From Candidatus Aminicenantota bacterium (GTDB lineage Bacteria; Acidobacteriota; Aminicenantia; Aminicenantales; Aminicenantaceae), in NCBI GenBank assembly GCA_030670375.1, contig DAOVBT010000193.1:1-5039 (forward strand): DNA of 5,039 bases, in the 5' to 3' direction. The position numbers were made by a program, and so were the translations under genes. The notes under the pieces are model-generated. The model saw only the letters and a program-made list of their open reading frames with translations. It was not told the origin of the DNA and did not search any database. Every line of letters starts with the position of its first letter. Within the stretch, counting starts at the first letter, position 1. This document shows positions 1 to 5,039 of this stretch, piece after piece.

Positions 1-41
1 TTCGGATTTCTCCTCGGTATGCTCATCGATAAATTTTTAAT

Positions 42-69
42 GTCATTGCGAACGCAGTGAAGCAATCTC
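42..69. repeat. Dispersed REP-like intergenic repeat, one copy
   Basis: The motif GTCATTGCGAACGC followed by AGTGAAGCAATCTC has an outer ATTGC/GCAAT inverted pair and an inner GCG-AA-CGC mini-hairpin. From memory, close variants of this sequence recur in intergenic regions of many bacterial genomes. Only one copy is in the window, so its repeat status rests on recognition and not on anything shown here. It lies about 20 bp outside the inferred left end of the insertion sequence. The rest of 1-88 shows no gene or other clear signal. Confidence 0.55.
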
Positions 70-95
70 CATCTCTCCTTGTCTTGGAAGATAAC

Positions 96-111
96 ATGAT
101 GATTTGATGCA
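96..111 (+). repeat. Left subterminal inverted repeat of the IS
   Basis: ATGATGATTTGATGCA here matches the reverse complement of 1395-1410 (ATGATGATTTAACGCA) at 14 of 16 positions, including the first ten without a mismatch. It lies 5' of the transposase gene, as expected for the left end of an IS1111-type element. Confidence 0.75.
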
Positions 112-175
112 CCTCCGCTGGGTGTTTATTTTGTGATAAATTACCCAGTGAGTAAAAACTAACTAAAGGAGGTGC
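109..175 (+). promoter_or_regulatory. Leader hairpin masking the transposase ribosome binding site
   Basis: GCACCTCC at 109-116 is the exact complement of GGAGGTGC at 168-175, which contains the Shine-Dalgarno sequence GGAGG (168-172, seven bases before the ATG at 180). Between them is a second hairpin: CTGGGT (118-123) pairs with ACCCAG (143-148), and TTTAT (125-129) pairs with ATAAA (136-140) around a six-base loop. An RNA that starts upstream of 109 would therefore bury the ribosome binding site. One that starts inside this region would leave it free. Several IS families limit transposase made from read-through transcripts in this way, so I infer the same role here. The pairing is seen; the regulation is inferred. 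Confidence 0.6.
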
Positions 176-179
176 CTAA

Positions 180-1214
180 ATGAATTATATGGGCATTGAT
201 CATCACAAACAATACTCACATCTAACTTTGGTGGACGAGGAGGGTAAAAAGCTCAAGTCTGGCAGAGTGGAGAACCACCGGATTGAGGTCGAGGAATTTC
301 TTGATGGGATTGATGGAGAGGTAATGGGGGTGGTGGAGGCTGGCCGGTCGAGTTATACGATGGTAGATATGATGAAAGAGATAGGGGTGACTATGAAAGT
401 GGCTCATCCTAAGGAGTTGAGAGCGATAGCGGCGGCAAAGATCAAGACAGACAAGCGGAGCTCGGAGATACTGGCGCATTTGCTGCGGACGGATTTAATT
501 CCTGAGGTTTATCAGCGTAGTGAAGAGAACCGTTTGGCGCAGCGGGTATTACGGCAGAGAGTCTTTTATGTCAGGGAGAGGACACGGTTAAAGAATCGGA
601 TTCGAGCCCTTCTTATCCAACAGAGGGAAGAAGTTCAAGGAGAACTAGGTGGTGTTAAAAACATCTTTAGTGAGAAGGGAAGAGAGGTATTGAAAGGGCT
701 TTGTCTTGCTCAGCATGACAAGGTATTATTGCAGAGTTTATTAAAAACGTATAAGCACTGTATGGTCCGAATCAGCGAATCCGACGGTCTTATTCGTAAG
801 CTTTTCGGTAAACTGAGGATGGCTCGATTGATAAGCACTGTACCTGGGTTTGGGATGTTTTTTTCTGTGTTAGTTGCGACAGAGATCGCAGATATAAGGA
901 GATTTTCCACAGTGGGGAGTCTTCACAATTATGCTGGAGTTATTCCATCTACCTTTAGTTCCGGGCAGCGCAGTTACCATGGGAGGATTATCAAAGATGG
1001 GAATCAGTGGCTGAGATGGGCTGCCGTGGAGGCGGTATGGCCGGCGATACGTGCTGATTTTGACCTTCGGCTACATTATGAGCGATTCAAAAAGAAAAAG
1101 AAGAGCAATGTGGCTAAAGTGGCCACGGCTAGGCGTCTTCTGGCAATCATCTATCAGATGCTCAAAGAAGACCGTGCATATATAGTCTATAAAAGAGAAT
1201 GGATGGATAAATAA
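180..1214 (+). CDS. IS110-family transposase (recombinase), full length
   Basis: This 344-residue protein should cut and rejoin DNA for insertion and excision of the element, guided in this family by an element-encoded RNA. The N-terminal RuvC-like DEDD domain shows D7 (GIDHHK), E53 (VVEAG) and D91 (KIKTD). The fourth acid, normally three residues after D91, is S94 here, with E96 nearby. A coiled, basic middle section (about 115-215) is followed by the Transposase_20 domain: a helix-hairpin-helix-like stretch (STVPGFG, 219-225), then GVIPSTFSSGQR, with S260/S261 covering the expected catalytic serine, and NQWLRWAAVEA. The lysine-rich tail and the LLAIIYQMLKEDRAY segment (320-334) are also typical. 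The ATG at 180 has a strong GGAGG site seven bases upstream. Length matches the family and no frameshift is seen. Activity is uncertain because of S94. Confidence 0.93.
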   Translation: MNYMGIDHHKQYSHLTLVDEEGKKLKSGRVENHRIEVEEFLDGIDGEVMGVVEAGRSSYTMVDMMKEIGVTMKVAHPKELRAIAAAKIKTDKRSSEILAHLLRTDLIPEVYQRSEENRLAQRVLRQRVFYVRERTRLKNRIRALLIQQREEVQGELGGVKNIFSEKGREVLKGLCLAQHDKVLLQSLLKTYKHCMVRISESDGLIRKLFGKLRMARLISTVPGFGMFFSVLVATEIADIRRFSTVGSLHNYAGVIPSTFSSGQRSYHGRIIKDGNQWLRWAAVEAVWPAIRADFDLRLHYERFKKKKKSNVAKVATARRLLAIIYQMLKEDRAYIVYKREWMDK

Positions 1215-1413
1215 CCGGTCGCCTTGTAGGATGCTTAACGGGCCTTAAAGGTCGCGTTCTTTAGGAAGATTAAGGGACCGAAACCTAATATTATAGTGTG
1301 TGCGGACTTAGACTGGGAGTCTAAGGGCACGGATAAAAGAATGGTTCACAAGACCGATTGAAAAGAGAAAAAGGAGCAATCAAAAAAAAGTACTTGCGTT
1401 AAATCATCATAAA
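1215..1413 (+). ncRNA. Candidate guide (bridge/seek) RNA region in the IS 3' end
   Basis: This 199-nt stretch between the transposase stop and the right tip has no credible ORF but has several stems. CTTAGACT (1307-1314) and AGTCTAAG (1318-1325) form a perfect 8-bp hairpin, extended below by GTGC (1300-1303) with GCAC (1327-1330). CCTTAA (1243-1248) pairs with TTAAGG (1270-1275) around a 21-base loop. IS1111-type elements are known to encode their guide RNA in this position. AGGATGCTT (1228-1236) is complementary to the flank just outside the right end (1413-1421), and GGAAGAT (1264-1270) equals the left-junction sequence at 86-92. These are candidate target guides. The true RNA ends, strand and donor-guide segments could not be determined. 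Confidence 0.5.
1395..1410 (-). repeat. Right subterminal inverted repeat of the IS
   Basis: This is the partner of the left repeat at 96-111, in inverted orientation with 14 of 16 positions matching. TTGCGT at 1394-1399 could act as a -35 box when the element circularises. Confidence 0.75.
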
Positions 1414-1482
1414 AGCATCCTTATTTCCGTGATACCAAAAGGCTTGATATGGGCTTTTGGTATCACGGAAATAGAGATGCTT
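1413..1482. repeat. 70-bp near-perfect palindrome abutting the IS right end
   Basis: The left arm (1413-1441) and right arm (1454-1482) are inverted copies with only two adjacent-region mismatches over 29 positions, around a 12-base loop (1442-1453). The arms include TTTCCGTGATACCAAAAG and its complement. No T-run follows the right arm, so it is not a standard intrinsic terminator, although an RNA of it would be a very stable hairpin. It may be a REP or MITE-like element. Its left edge coincides with the inferred right end of the insertion sequence, which suggests it was the insertion target. Confidence 0.8.
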
Positions 1483-1494
1483 AGGTGAGGGAGT

Positions 1495-1523
1495 TTGGAT
1501 TTGGAATTTTGATTGGGTATAAT
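1495..1523 (+). promoter_or_regulatory. Possible promoter for the M23 peptidase gene
   Basis: A perfect TATAAT (1518-1523) lies 17 bases after TTGGAT (1495-1500), a poor -35 match (3 of 6). Transcription would begin near 1530, almost at the ATG at 1531, which would give a leaderless or nearly leaderless message. This fits the absence of a well-placed Shine-Dalgarno sequence before that ATG. The call rests mainly on the -10 box. Confidence 0.4.
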
Positions 1524-1530
1524 CAAAAGG

Positions 1531-2421
1531 ATGCGAAAAAAACTCTTGGTCGTGTTGGCTGTTTTGATTGTCGGGTTTCCGAGTCTTTTGGCGATCCAGG
1601 AGACAGATAAGTCCGGATTGGCGGATATCGATGTGAGCCTGGATTTCCGATCCCTTCAACAGGGAGAAATCGTCCGAGTTTCGGTAGAGGGCAAGGGAAT
1701 CATCAAGCAAGCTGAAGTTCTATTTTTGGGCAGGACATACCGCATGGGACATGGACAGAACCCCGATCATTGGCTGGCATTTCTCGGGCTCGATCTCGGG
1801 ATCAAGAGTGGAGCATACACGGTAGAAATTTCTCTGCTGTTTGAAGATGGATACCATCAGAATATACGTAGAGAAATTCTTGTCCAAGATAAGGAATTCC
1901 CGCTAAAAAAACTCTGGGTGAAACAGGAGTATGTGACACCGCCTCAAGACGTATTGGATAGGATCCAATGGGAATCCGAGCTATTGAGTCAGATCTATAA
2001 CATCTTCACGCTCCAATGGTATGGGGAAGGCCCGTTTATCATCCCGTCAGAGGGGCAGGCCAATGATAATTTTGGAGAAAGACGCATTTTTAACAATAAG
2101 CCCCGCTCTCCGCACAGCGGAGTGGATATCTCATCCCCACATGGAGCCCCGGTTAGGGCATCCAATTCCGGAATGGTCGTTTTGGCAAAAAATCTGTATT
2201 TTGCGGGAAATACGGTCATCATCGATCATGGTTTAGGCGTGTTTACATCCTACCTTCATTTTTCCAAAATTTTAGCTAAAAGAGGGGATATGGTCAGGAA
2301 GGGAGATGTCATCGGGGAGATCGGGGCGACAGGCCGTGTAACCGGCCCTCATCTTCACTGGGGAGTAAAAGTATCGGGAAGCCGCGTCGATCCCTTTTCC
2401 CTCCTCACACTTAATTGGTGA
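1531..2421 (+). CDS. Secreted M23-family (LytM-type) metallopeptidase
   Basis: The 296-residue protein is likely a zinc endopeptidase that cuts peptidoglycan cross-bridges, or a LytM-type activator of amidases, outside the inner membrane. Residues 1-21 form a signal peptide: MRKK, then a hydrophobic run ending near SLLA. An N-terminal region (about 30-120) looks like a beta-rich domain of unassigned role. The M23 domain follows FGERRIFNNKPRSPHSGVD, with H195 and D199 (HxxxD) and H276 (from HLH, 274-276) as zinc ligands, and H243 and H274 as the further active-site histidines. All expected residues are present, so catalysis is plausible. I chose the ATG at 1531 because it puts the signal peptide at the very N-terminus. 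A TTG at 1513 in the same frame would add six residues. No good Shine-Dalgarno sequence supports either start. Confidence 0.9.
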   Translation: MRKKLLVVLAVLIVGFPSLLAIQETDKSGLADIDVSLDFRSLQQGEIVRVSVEGKGIIKQAEVLFLGRTYRMGHGQNPDHWLAFLGLDLGIKSGAYTVEISLLFEDGYHQNIRREILVQDKEFPLKKLWVKQEYVTPPQDVLDRIQWESELLSQIYNIFTLQWYGEGPFIIPSEGQANDNFGERRIFNNKPRSPHSGVDISSPHGAPVRASNSGMVVLAKNLYFAGNTVIIDHGLGVFTSYLHFSKILAKRGDMVRKGDVIGEIGATGRVTGPHLHWGVKVSGSRVDPFSLLTLNW

Positions 2422-2434
2422 AAGGGTAGCCTGT

Positions 2435-2466
2435 CACCAATTCGAATCATCACCAATTCGAATCAT
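2435..2466. repeat. Two exact 16-bp tandem repeats next to the iPGM promoter
   Basis: CACCAATTCGAATCAT occurs twice back to back (2435-2450 and 2451-2466). Each copy contains the 8-bp palindrome ATTCGAAT, with centres 16 bp apart at about -57 and -41 from the predicted transcription start. The second copy ends on the first base of the -35 box. The first copy can also pair with AATTGGTG (2413-2420), which spans the end of the peptidase gene, to form an 8-bp hairpin. This could be a regulator binding site or only a small duplication. Confidence 0.6.
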
Positions 2467-2494
2467 TGACATCGGGATTTGGTGTCTCTATAGT
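2466..2494 (+). promoter_or_regulatory. Strong sigma70-type promoter of the iPGM gene
   Basis: A perfect TTGACA (2466-2471) and TATAGT (2489-2494, 5 of 6 matches) are separated by the optimal 17 bases. The start would be near 2501, leaving a short leader of about 18 nt that holds AAAGGG (2507-2512), six bases before the ATG at 2519. An independent promoter indicates that the downstream permuted gene is expressed by itself and is not a fragment. Confidence 0.75.
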
Positions 2495-2518
2495 ATAGGC
2501 TTAAAAAAAGGGTACCTG

Positions 2519-4123
2519 ATGAGTGAAGAAAAAGATGTCAACATGAATATCCCGATGGTAAAAGCGATCCGGCAAGCTTACAAGGAAGGCCAGGAAGATG
2601 AGGCTCTGGAGCCGCTCGTCGCCGTCGATTCGGGTGGCCGTCCGATCGGCCGCTTTCAAGATGGTGATTCCGTGATTTTCTATGATATCCGCGGCGAGAG
2701 AGAGATCGAAATAACCGAGAGCCTGACAAACCCTTATTTCGACCACTTCCAGACCGACAAAGGTATCCGACTCCATTTTGTGACCATGATCGAGTACAGC
2801 TCTGCGCTCGATGTTAAGGTTGCCTTCAAACCGGACAGAGAAATCCGGAATACCTTGGCAGAAGTGATCACGAGGGCCGGAATCAAACTCTTGAAGATCA
2901 CGGAATCTGAGAAGGCCATCCATGTGGGTTATTTCCTGAACGGGAAAAGAGAGAAAAAATTTCCTGGGGAAGAGATGATCGTCGTCCCTTCGCCAGAGGG
3001 AGTTGCCAATTATGCTTTAACTCCTGAGATGAGTGCGCCAGAGGTTGCCGACGAAATTTGCGAAAATCTCGACAACCCCGACTTCCCGGTAATCGTGGCC
3101 AACATGTCCAATGTGGATGTGGTGGGTCACATCGAAGACCAGCAGGCTGTCCTGAAGGCTGTGCAGGCCGTGGATGAAGCCCTGGGAAAAGTTTACGAAG
3201 CCTGCAAGCAAAAGGGCATAACCCTGTTGATCACGGCTGATCATGGAACTGTGGAGGAATGGCTTTATCCCGATGGCACAGTCAACACCGGCCACACCAA
3301 AAATCCAGTGCCCTTTGTCCTGGCCGATTTTTCCGAAAAAAATCCCTCCCGTTGGACTTTGAGAGAAAAGGGAGAGTTGACTGATGTTGCCCCGACTGTT
3401 CTGGAGTTATTGGGCCTATTTAAACCCGAAGAGATGATCGGATCGAGTTTGATCGAAAACTTTCCAGAGTCTGATCCATCCGAACGAAAAATACTCCTTT
3501 TGATCTTGGATGGATGGGGGATGAGGAAAGAGGAGCAGGGCAATCTCATACAAAAGGCCCGAACCGAGTCCTTCGATCGCATCTGGGCCCAGTTTCCCCA
3601 TGCCGAGCTGGCAGCTGCCGGAGAAGCCGTGGGCATGCCTTCCGGCACTGTCGGGAATTCTGAAGCAGGCCATCTTCACATCGGAGCGGGAAGGCGCATT
3701 TTTTTGGATAGAGTCAAGATCGATAACGCCATCGAAGACGGGACAATATTCCAAAATCCTGCGTTTCATTGGGCCATGGAGAGTGCGAAAGAACAGGATA
3801 AGGCCCTTCATCTGTTGGGAATCGTGTCCCATTACAGCTCCCACGGCACGATCGATCATCTGTTTGCCCTGTTGCGCATTGCGAAGAACCTGGATGTTAA
3901 AAAAGTCTTCGTGCATGCCTTACTCGGTCGCAGAGGAGAGAGGCCGGAAAGCGGAGCGATCTATGTGGCCAAAGTGGCAGACATGTGCCAAAAACTTTCC
4001 TTGGGGGAGGTGGCCACGGTTATCGGGCGTTTCTGGGCCCTGGATCGTGAATTCAATTGGGACCGGGTAGAGAAAACATACAGAGCCTTGATCTACGGAG
4101 AAGGAACACCTGTCCCTCGTTAG
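2519..4123 (+). CDS. gpmI: Circularly permuted cofactor-independent phosphoglycerate mutase
   Basis: The 534-residue protein should interconvert 3- and 2-phosphoglycerate in glycolysis through a phosphoserine, using two Mn ions, in the cytosol. Its order is swapped. Residues 13-312 match the usual C-terminal part of iPGM: R58/R61 in IRGER, K132 in ESEK, D200 and H204 in VDVVGH, D241/H242 in ITADHG, and H259 in TGHTKNPVPF. A linker (about 313-323) leads to the usual N-terminal part: D331 in ILDGWG, catalytic S381 in GNSEAGHLHIGAGR, H442, R504 and R510 in GRFWALDR. The sequence ends at YGEGTPVPR. Compared with the Bacillus enzyme numbering I recall, the offset is constant in each half (203, then 319), so the halves are nearly gapless. 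The phosphatase domain becomes contiguous and the transferase domain is split between the ends. The DGRD loop reads GRRG (470-473), losing one expected substrate-contact acid. The ATG at 2519 has its own promoter and AAAGGG site. Confidence 0.9.
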   Translation: MSEEKDVNMNIPMVKAIRQAYKEGQEDEALEPLVAVDSGGRPIGRFQDGDSVIFYDIRGEREIEITESLTNPYFDHFQTDKGIRLHFVTMIEYSSALDVKVAFKPDREIRNTLAEVITRAGIKLLKITESEKAIHVGYFLNGKREKKFPGEEMIVVPSPEGVANYALTPEMSAPEVADEICENLDNPDFPVIVANMSNVDVVGHIEDQQAVLKAVQAVDEALGKVYEACKQKGITLLITADHGTVEEWLYPDGTVNTGHTKNPVPFVLADFSEKNPSRWTLREKGELTDVAPTVLELLGLFKPEEMIGSSLIENFPESDPSERKILLLILDGWGMRKEEQGNLIQKARTESFDRIWAQFPHAELAAAGEAVGMPSGTVGNSEAGHLHIGAGRRIFLDRVKIDNAIEDGTIFQNPAFHWAMESAKEQDKALHLLGIVSHYSSHGTIDHLFALLRIAKNLDVKKVFVHALLGRRGERPESGAIYVAKVADMCQKLSLGEVATVIGRFWALDREFNWDRVEKTYRALIYGEGTPVPR

Positions 4124-4138
4124 CAGGGAACTTTTTTT
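4113..4138 (+). terminator. Weak intrinsic terminator overlapping the iPGM stop
   Basis: TCCCT (4113-4117) and AGGGA (4125-4129) form a 5-bp stem with a 7-base loop containing the TAG stop codon (4121-4123), followed by seven T residues (4132-4138). The stem is short, so termination may be partial and some read-through into the ABC gene is possible. Confidence 0.5.
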
Positions 4139-4190
4139 CGGGATATACGTATCTTGTTTAAGAAGACCATGATAAGAAACTGCTGAGCCG

Positions 4191-5039
4191 ATGAGTGTAG
4201 AAGTCAAACAAATCCATTTCAGCTACGGGAAAATCAAAGCCCTGAATGGGATAGACATCCGATTGCCTCAAGGCGCGATCGGTCTTTTAGGGCCCAATGG
4301 CGCAGGAAAGAGCACACTTCTACGCATTTTGCTAGGATTCCTCGTGCCGGATAGCGGTGAGGGGAGTGTACTCGGATACGATATCAGGAATCAGCAATCC
4401 GTGATCCGCCGTTATGTGGGATACATGCCTGAGGACGACTGCTTTATTCCGGGAATGGATGCGGTCTCCTTCACATCTTATATGGGAGAACTCTCCGGAA
4501 TGCCTCGCCAGGAAGCCATGAAGAGGGCCCATGAGGTTCTTTATTATGTCGGCCTGGAGGAAAGCCGCTACCGCATGCTGGAGACCTATTCGAGTGGTAT
4601 GCGACAGCGGCTCAAACTTGCCCAGTCCATTGTGCATGATCCCAAGATCATTTTTCTCGATGAACCCACGAGCGGACTAGATCCCCAAGGGAGAAAAGAG
4701 ATCTTGGAGTTGATAATGGATATCTCCACCAAAAAAGACATTCAGGTTCTGATTTCTTCCCACATCCTTCCCGACATCGAACAGACCTGTTCGTATGTAG
4801 TTATCTTGAACAAGGGTGAGATGGTGGCTGAGGGAAAGATCAGTGAGCTCAAGCAGGTCCGATACAGCCTGTATGAGCTGAAAATCAAGGGAGAAGAAAA
4901 GGCTTTTCTGAATAGATTGACAGGGATGGACAGCCAGGTGGAGCAGACAGAGGACAATTTATTGAAGGTTTATCTTCCGCCGGGTACAGATCCTCAAGAA
5001 ATTTTTAAGATAGCTATCGAGGAAAAGGTTCAGGTCCGG
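4191..5039 (+). CDS. ABC transporter ATP-binding protein, 3' end cut by window
   Basis: The first 283 residues are present and the frame stays open to the window edge. It is the ATPase subunit that would power an ABC-2-type exporter; substrate unknown. Visible motifs in order are Walker A GPNGAGKST (34-42), the Q-loop position as YMPEDD with E81 in place of glutamine, signature SSGMRQ (134-139), Walker B IIFLDEP (153-159) with catalytic E158, D-loop SGLD (161-164) and switch H191. A C-terminal extension beyond about residue 225 is typical of ABC-2 ATPases. E81 is, from memory, common in this GYMPEDD subgroup and is not a defect. The ATG at 4191 is the first possible start after an in-frame TAA at 4173, and it lacks a clear Shine-Dalgarno sequence. 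A membrane partner is expected downstream, outside the window. Confidence 0.93.
   Translation, partial: MSVEVKQIHFSYGKIKALNGIDIRLPQGAIGLLGPNGAGKSTLLRILLGFLVPDSGEGSVLGYDIRNQQSVIRRYVGYMPEDDCFIPGMDAVSFTSYMGELSGMPRQEAMKRAHEVLYYVGLEESRYRMLETYSSGMRQRLKLAQSIVHDPKIIFLDEPTSGLDPQGRKEILELIMDISTKKDIQVLISSHILPDIEQTCSYVVILNKGEMVAEGKISELKQVRYSLYELKIKGEEKAFLNRLTGMDSQVEQTEDNLLKVYLPPGTDPQEIFKIAIEEKVQVR

Larger units (their letters stand above)
89..1414 (+). mobile_element. IS110-family insertion sequence, IS1111-like layout
   Basis: A single DEDD-type transposase gene lies between imperfect inverted repeats at 96-111 and 1395-1410 (14 of 16 positions match). The non-coding end is short on the 5' side (about 90 nt) and long on the 3' side (about 200 nt). 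No terminal inverted repeats or clear target duplication are visible, as expected for this family. Subterminal repeats and a long 3' end are typical of the IS1111 subgroup; the classical IS110 subgroup has its long non-coding end 5' of the gene. The exact ends are inferred. A shared AG dinucleotide at 89-90 and 1414-1415 would serve as the crossover core and would give left and right tips of about 7 and 3 bp outside the repeats, as I recall for IS1111 members. The element appears intact. Confidence 0.8.

Noticed and set aside
1413..1482. Palindrome as an intrinsic terminator
   Set aside because: There is no T-run after either arm on either strand, although the hairpin itself would be very stable.
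1494..1505. TTTGGA repeated twice in tandem
   Set aside because: It is too short and simple to be called a repeat element.
1399..1710. Minus-strand ORF of 103 codons
   Set aside because: It runs through the palindrome and antisense to the signal-peptide end of the M23 gene. It shows no recognisable motif and has no ribosome binding site that I can see.
2413..2442. Hairpin AATTGGTG/CACCAATT as terminator of the peptidase gene
   Set aside because: No T-run follows it, and the 3' arm belongs to the tandem repeat, so the pairing may be incidental.
3416..3916. Minus-strand ORF of 166 codons inside the iPGM gene
   Set aside because: It lies wholly antisense to a conserved coding region and has no recognisable motif, so it is a shadow frame. 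The same holds for 2501-2923 and 4332-4637 on the minus strand.
2519..4123. The iPGM as a broken gene or two fused fragments
   Set aside because: The frame is intact, nearly every active-site residue is kept, both halves are complete and it has its own promoter, start site and terminator. No remnants of duplicated halves are recognisable just before the start or just after the stop.
4145..4152. 8-bp palindrome ATACGTAT before the ABC gene
   Set aside because: It is a single short palindrome with no promoter boxes at suitable spacing, so chance is enough to explain it.

Overview
The window reads as a piece of a Gram-negative-type bacterial chromosome, perhaps Desulfobacterota, Acidobacteriota or a related lineage. 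That placement rests only on the general look of the M23 peptidase and the ABC ATPase, so it is weak. All four genes are on the + strand.

Positions 1-88 are intergenic and carry a short dispersed-type repeat. From about 89 to 1414 lies an apparently complete IS110-family insertion sequence. It has one transposase gene (180-1214), subterminal inverted repeats (96-111 and 1395-1410), a short 5' end that can fold to mask the transposase ribosome binding site, and a longer 3' non-coding end (1215-1413) that could encode a guide (bridge/seek) RNA. This layout resembles the IS1111 subgroup. The element abuts a 70-bp near-perfect palindrome (1413-1482), which may be its target.

Next come a secreted M23 (LytM-type) cell-wall peptidase (1531-2421) and a short intergenic region. 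That region holds a 16-bp tandem repeat butted against a strong sigma70-type promoter.

The promoter serves the most notable gene, 2519-4123. It encodes a cofactor-independent phosphoglycerate mutase (iPGM) whose two halves are in swapped order. The protein starts in what is normally the middle of the enzyme, runs to the usual C-terminus, passes through a short linker, and continues from the usual N-terminus to the middle. Nearly all catalytic and metal-binding residues are present in one intact frame, so this looks like a natural circular permutation rather than a broken gene. One substrate-binding loop (normally DGRD) is altered.

A weak terminator overlaps the iPGM stop codon. An ABC transporter ATPase (4191 to the window end) follows and is cut by the edge; its membrane partner probably lies just beyond. 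No shared pathway links the genes: cell-wall hydrolysis, glycolysis and transport simply lie next to each other, with a mobile element upstream.
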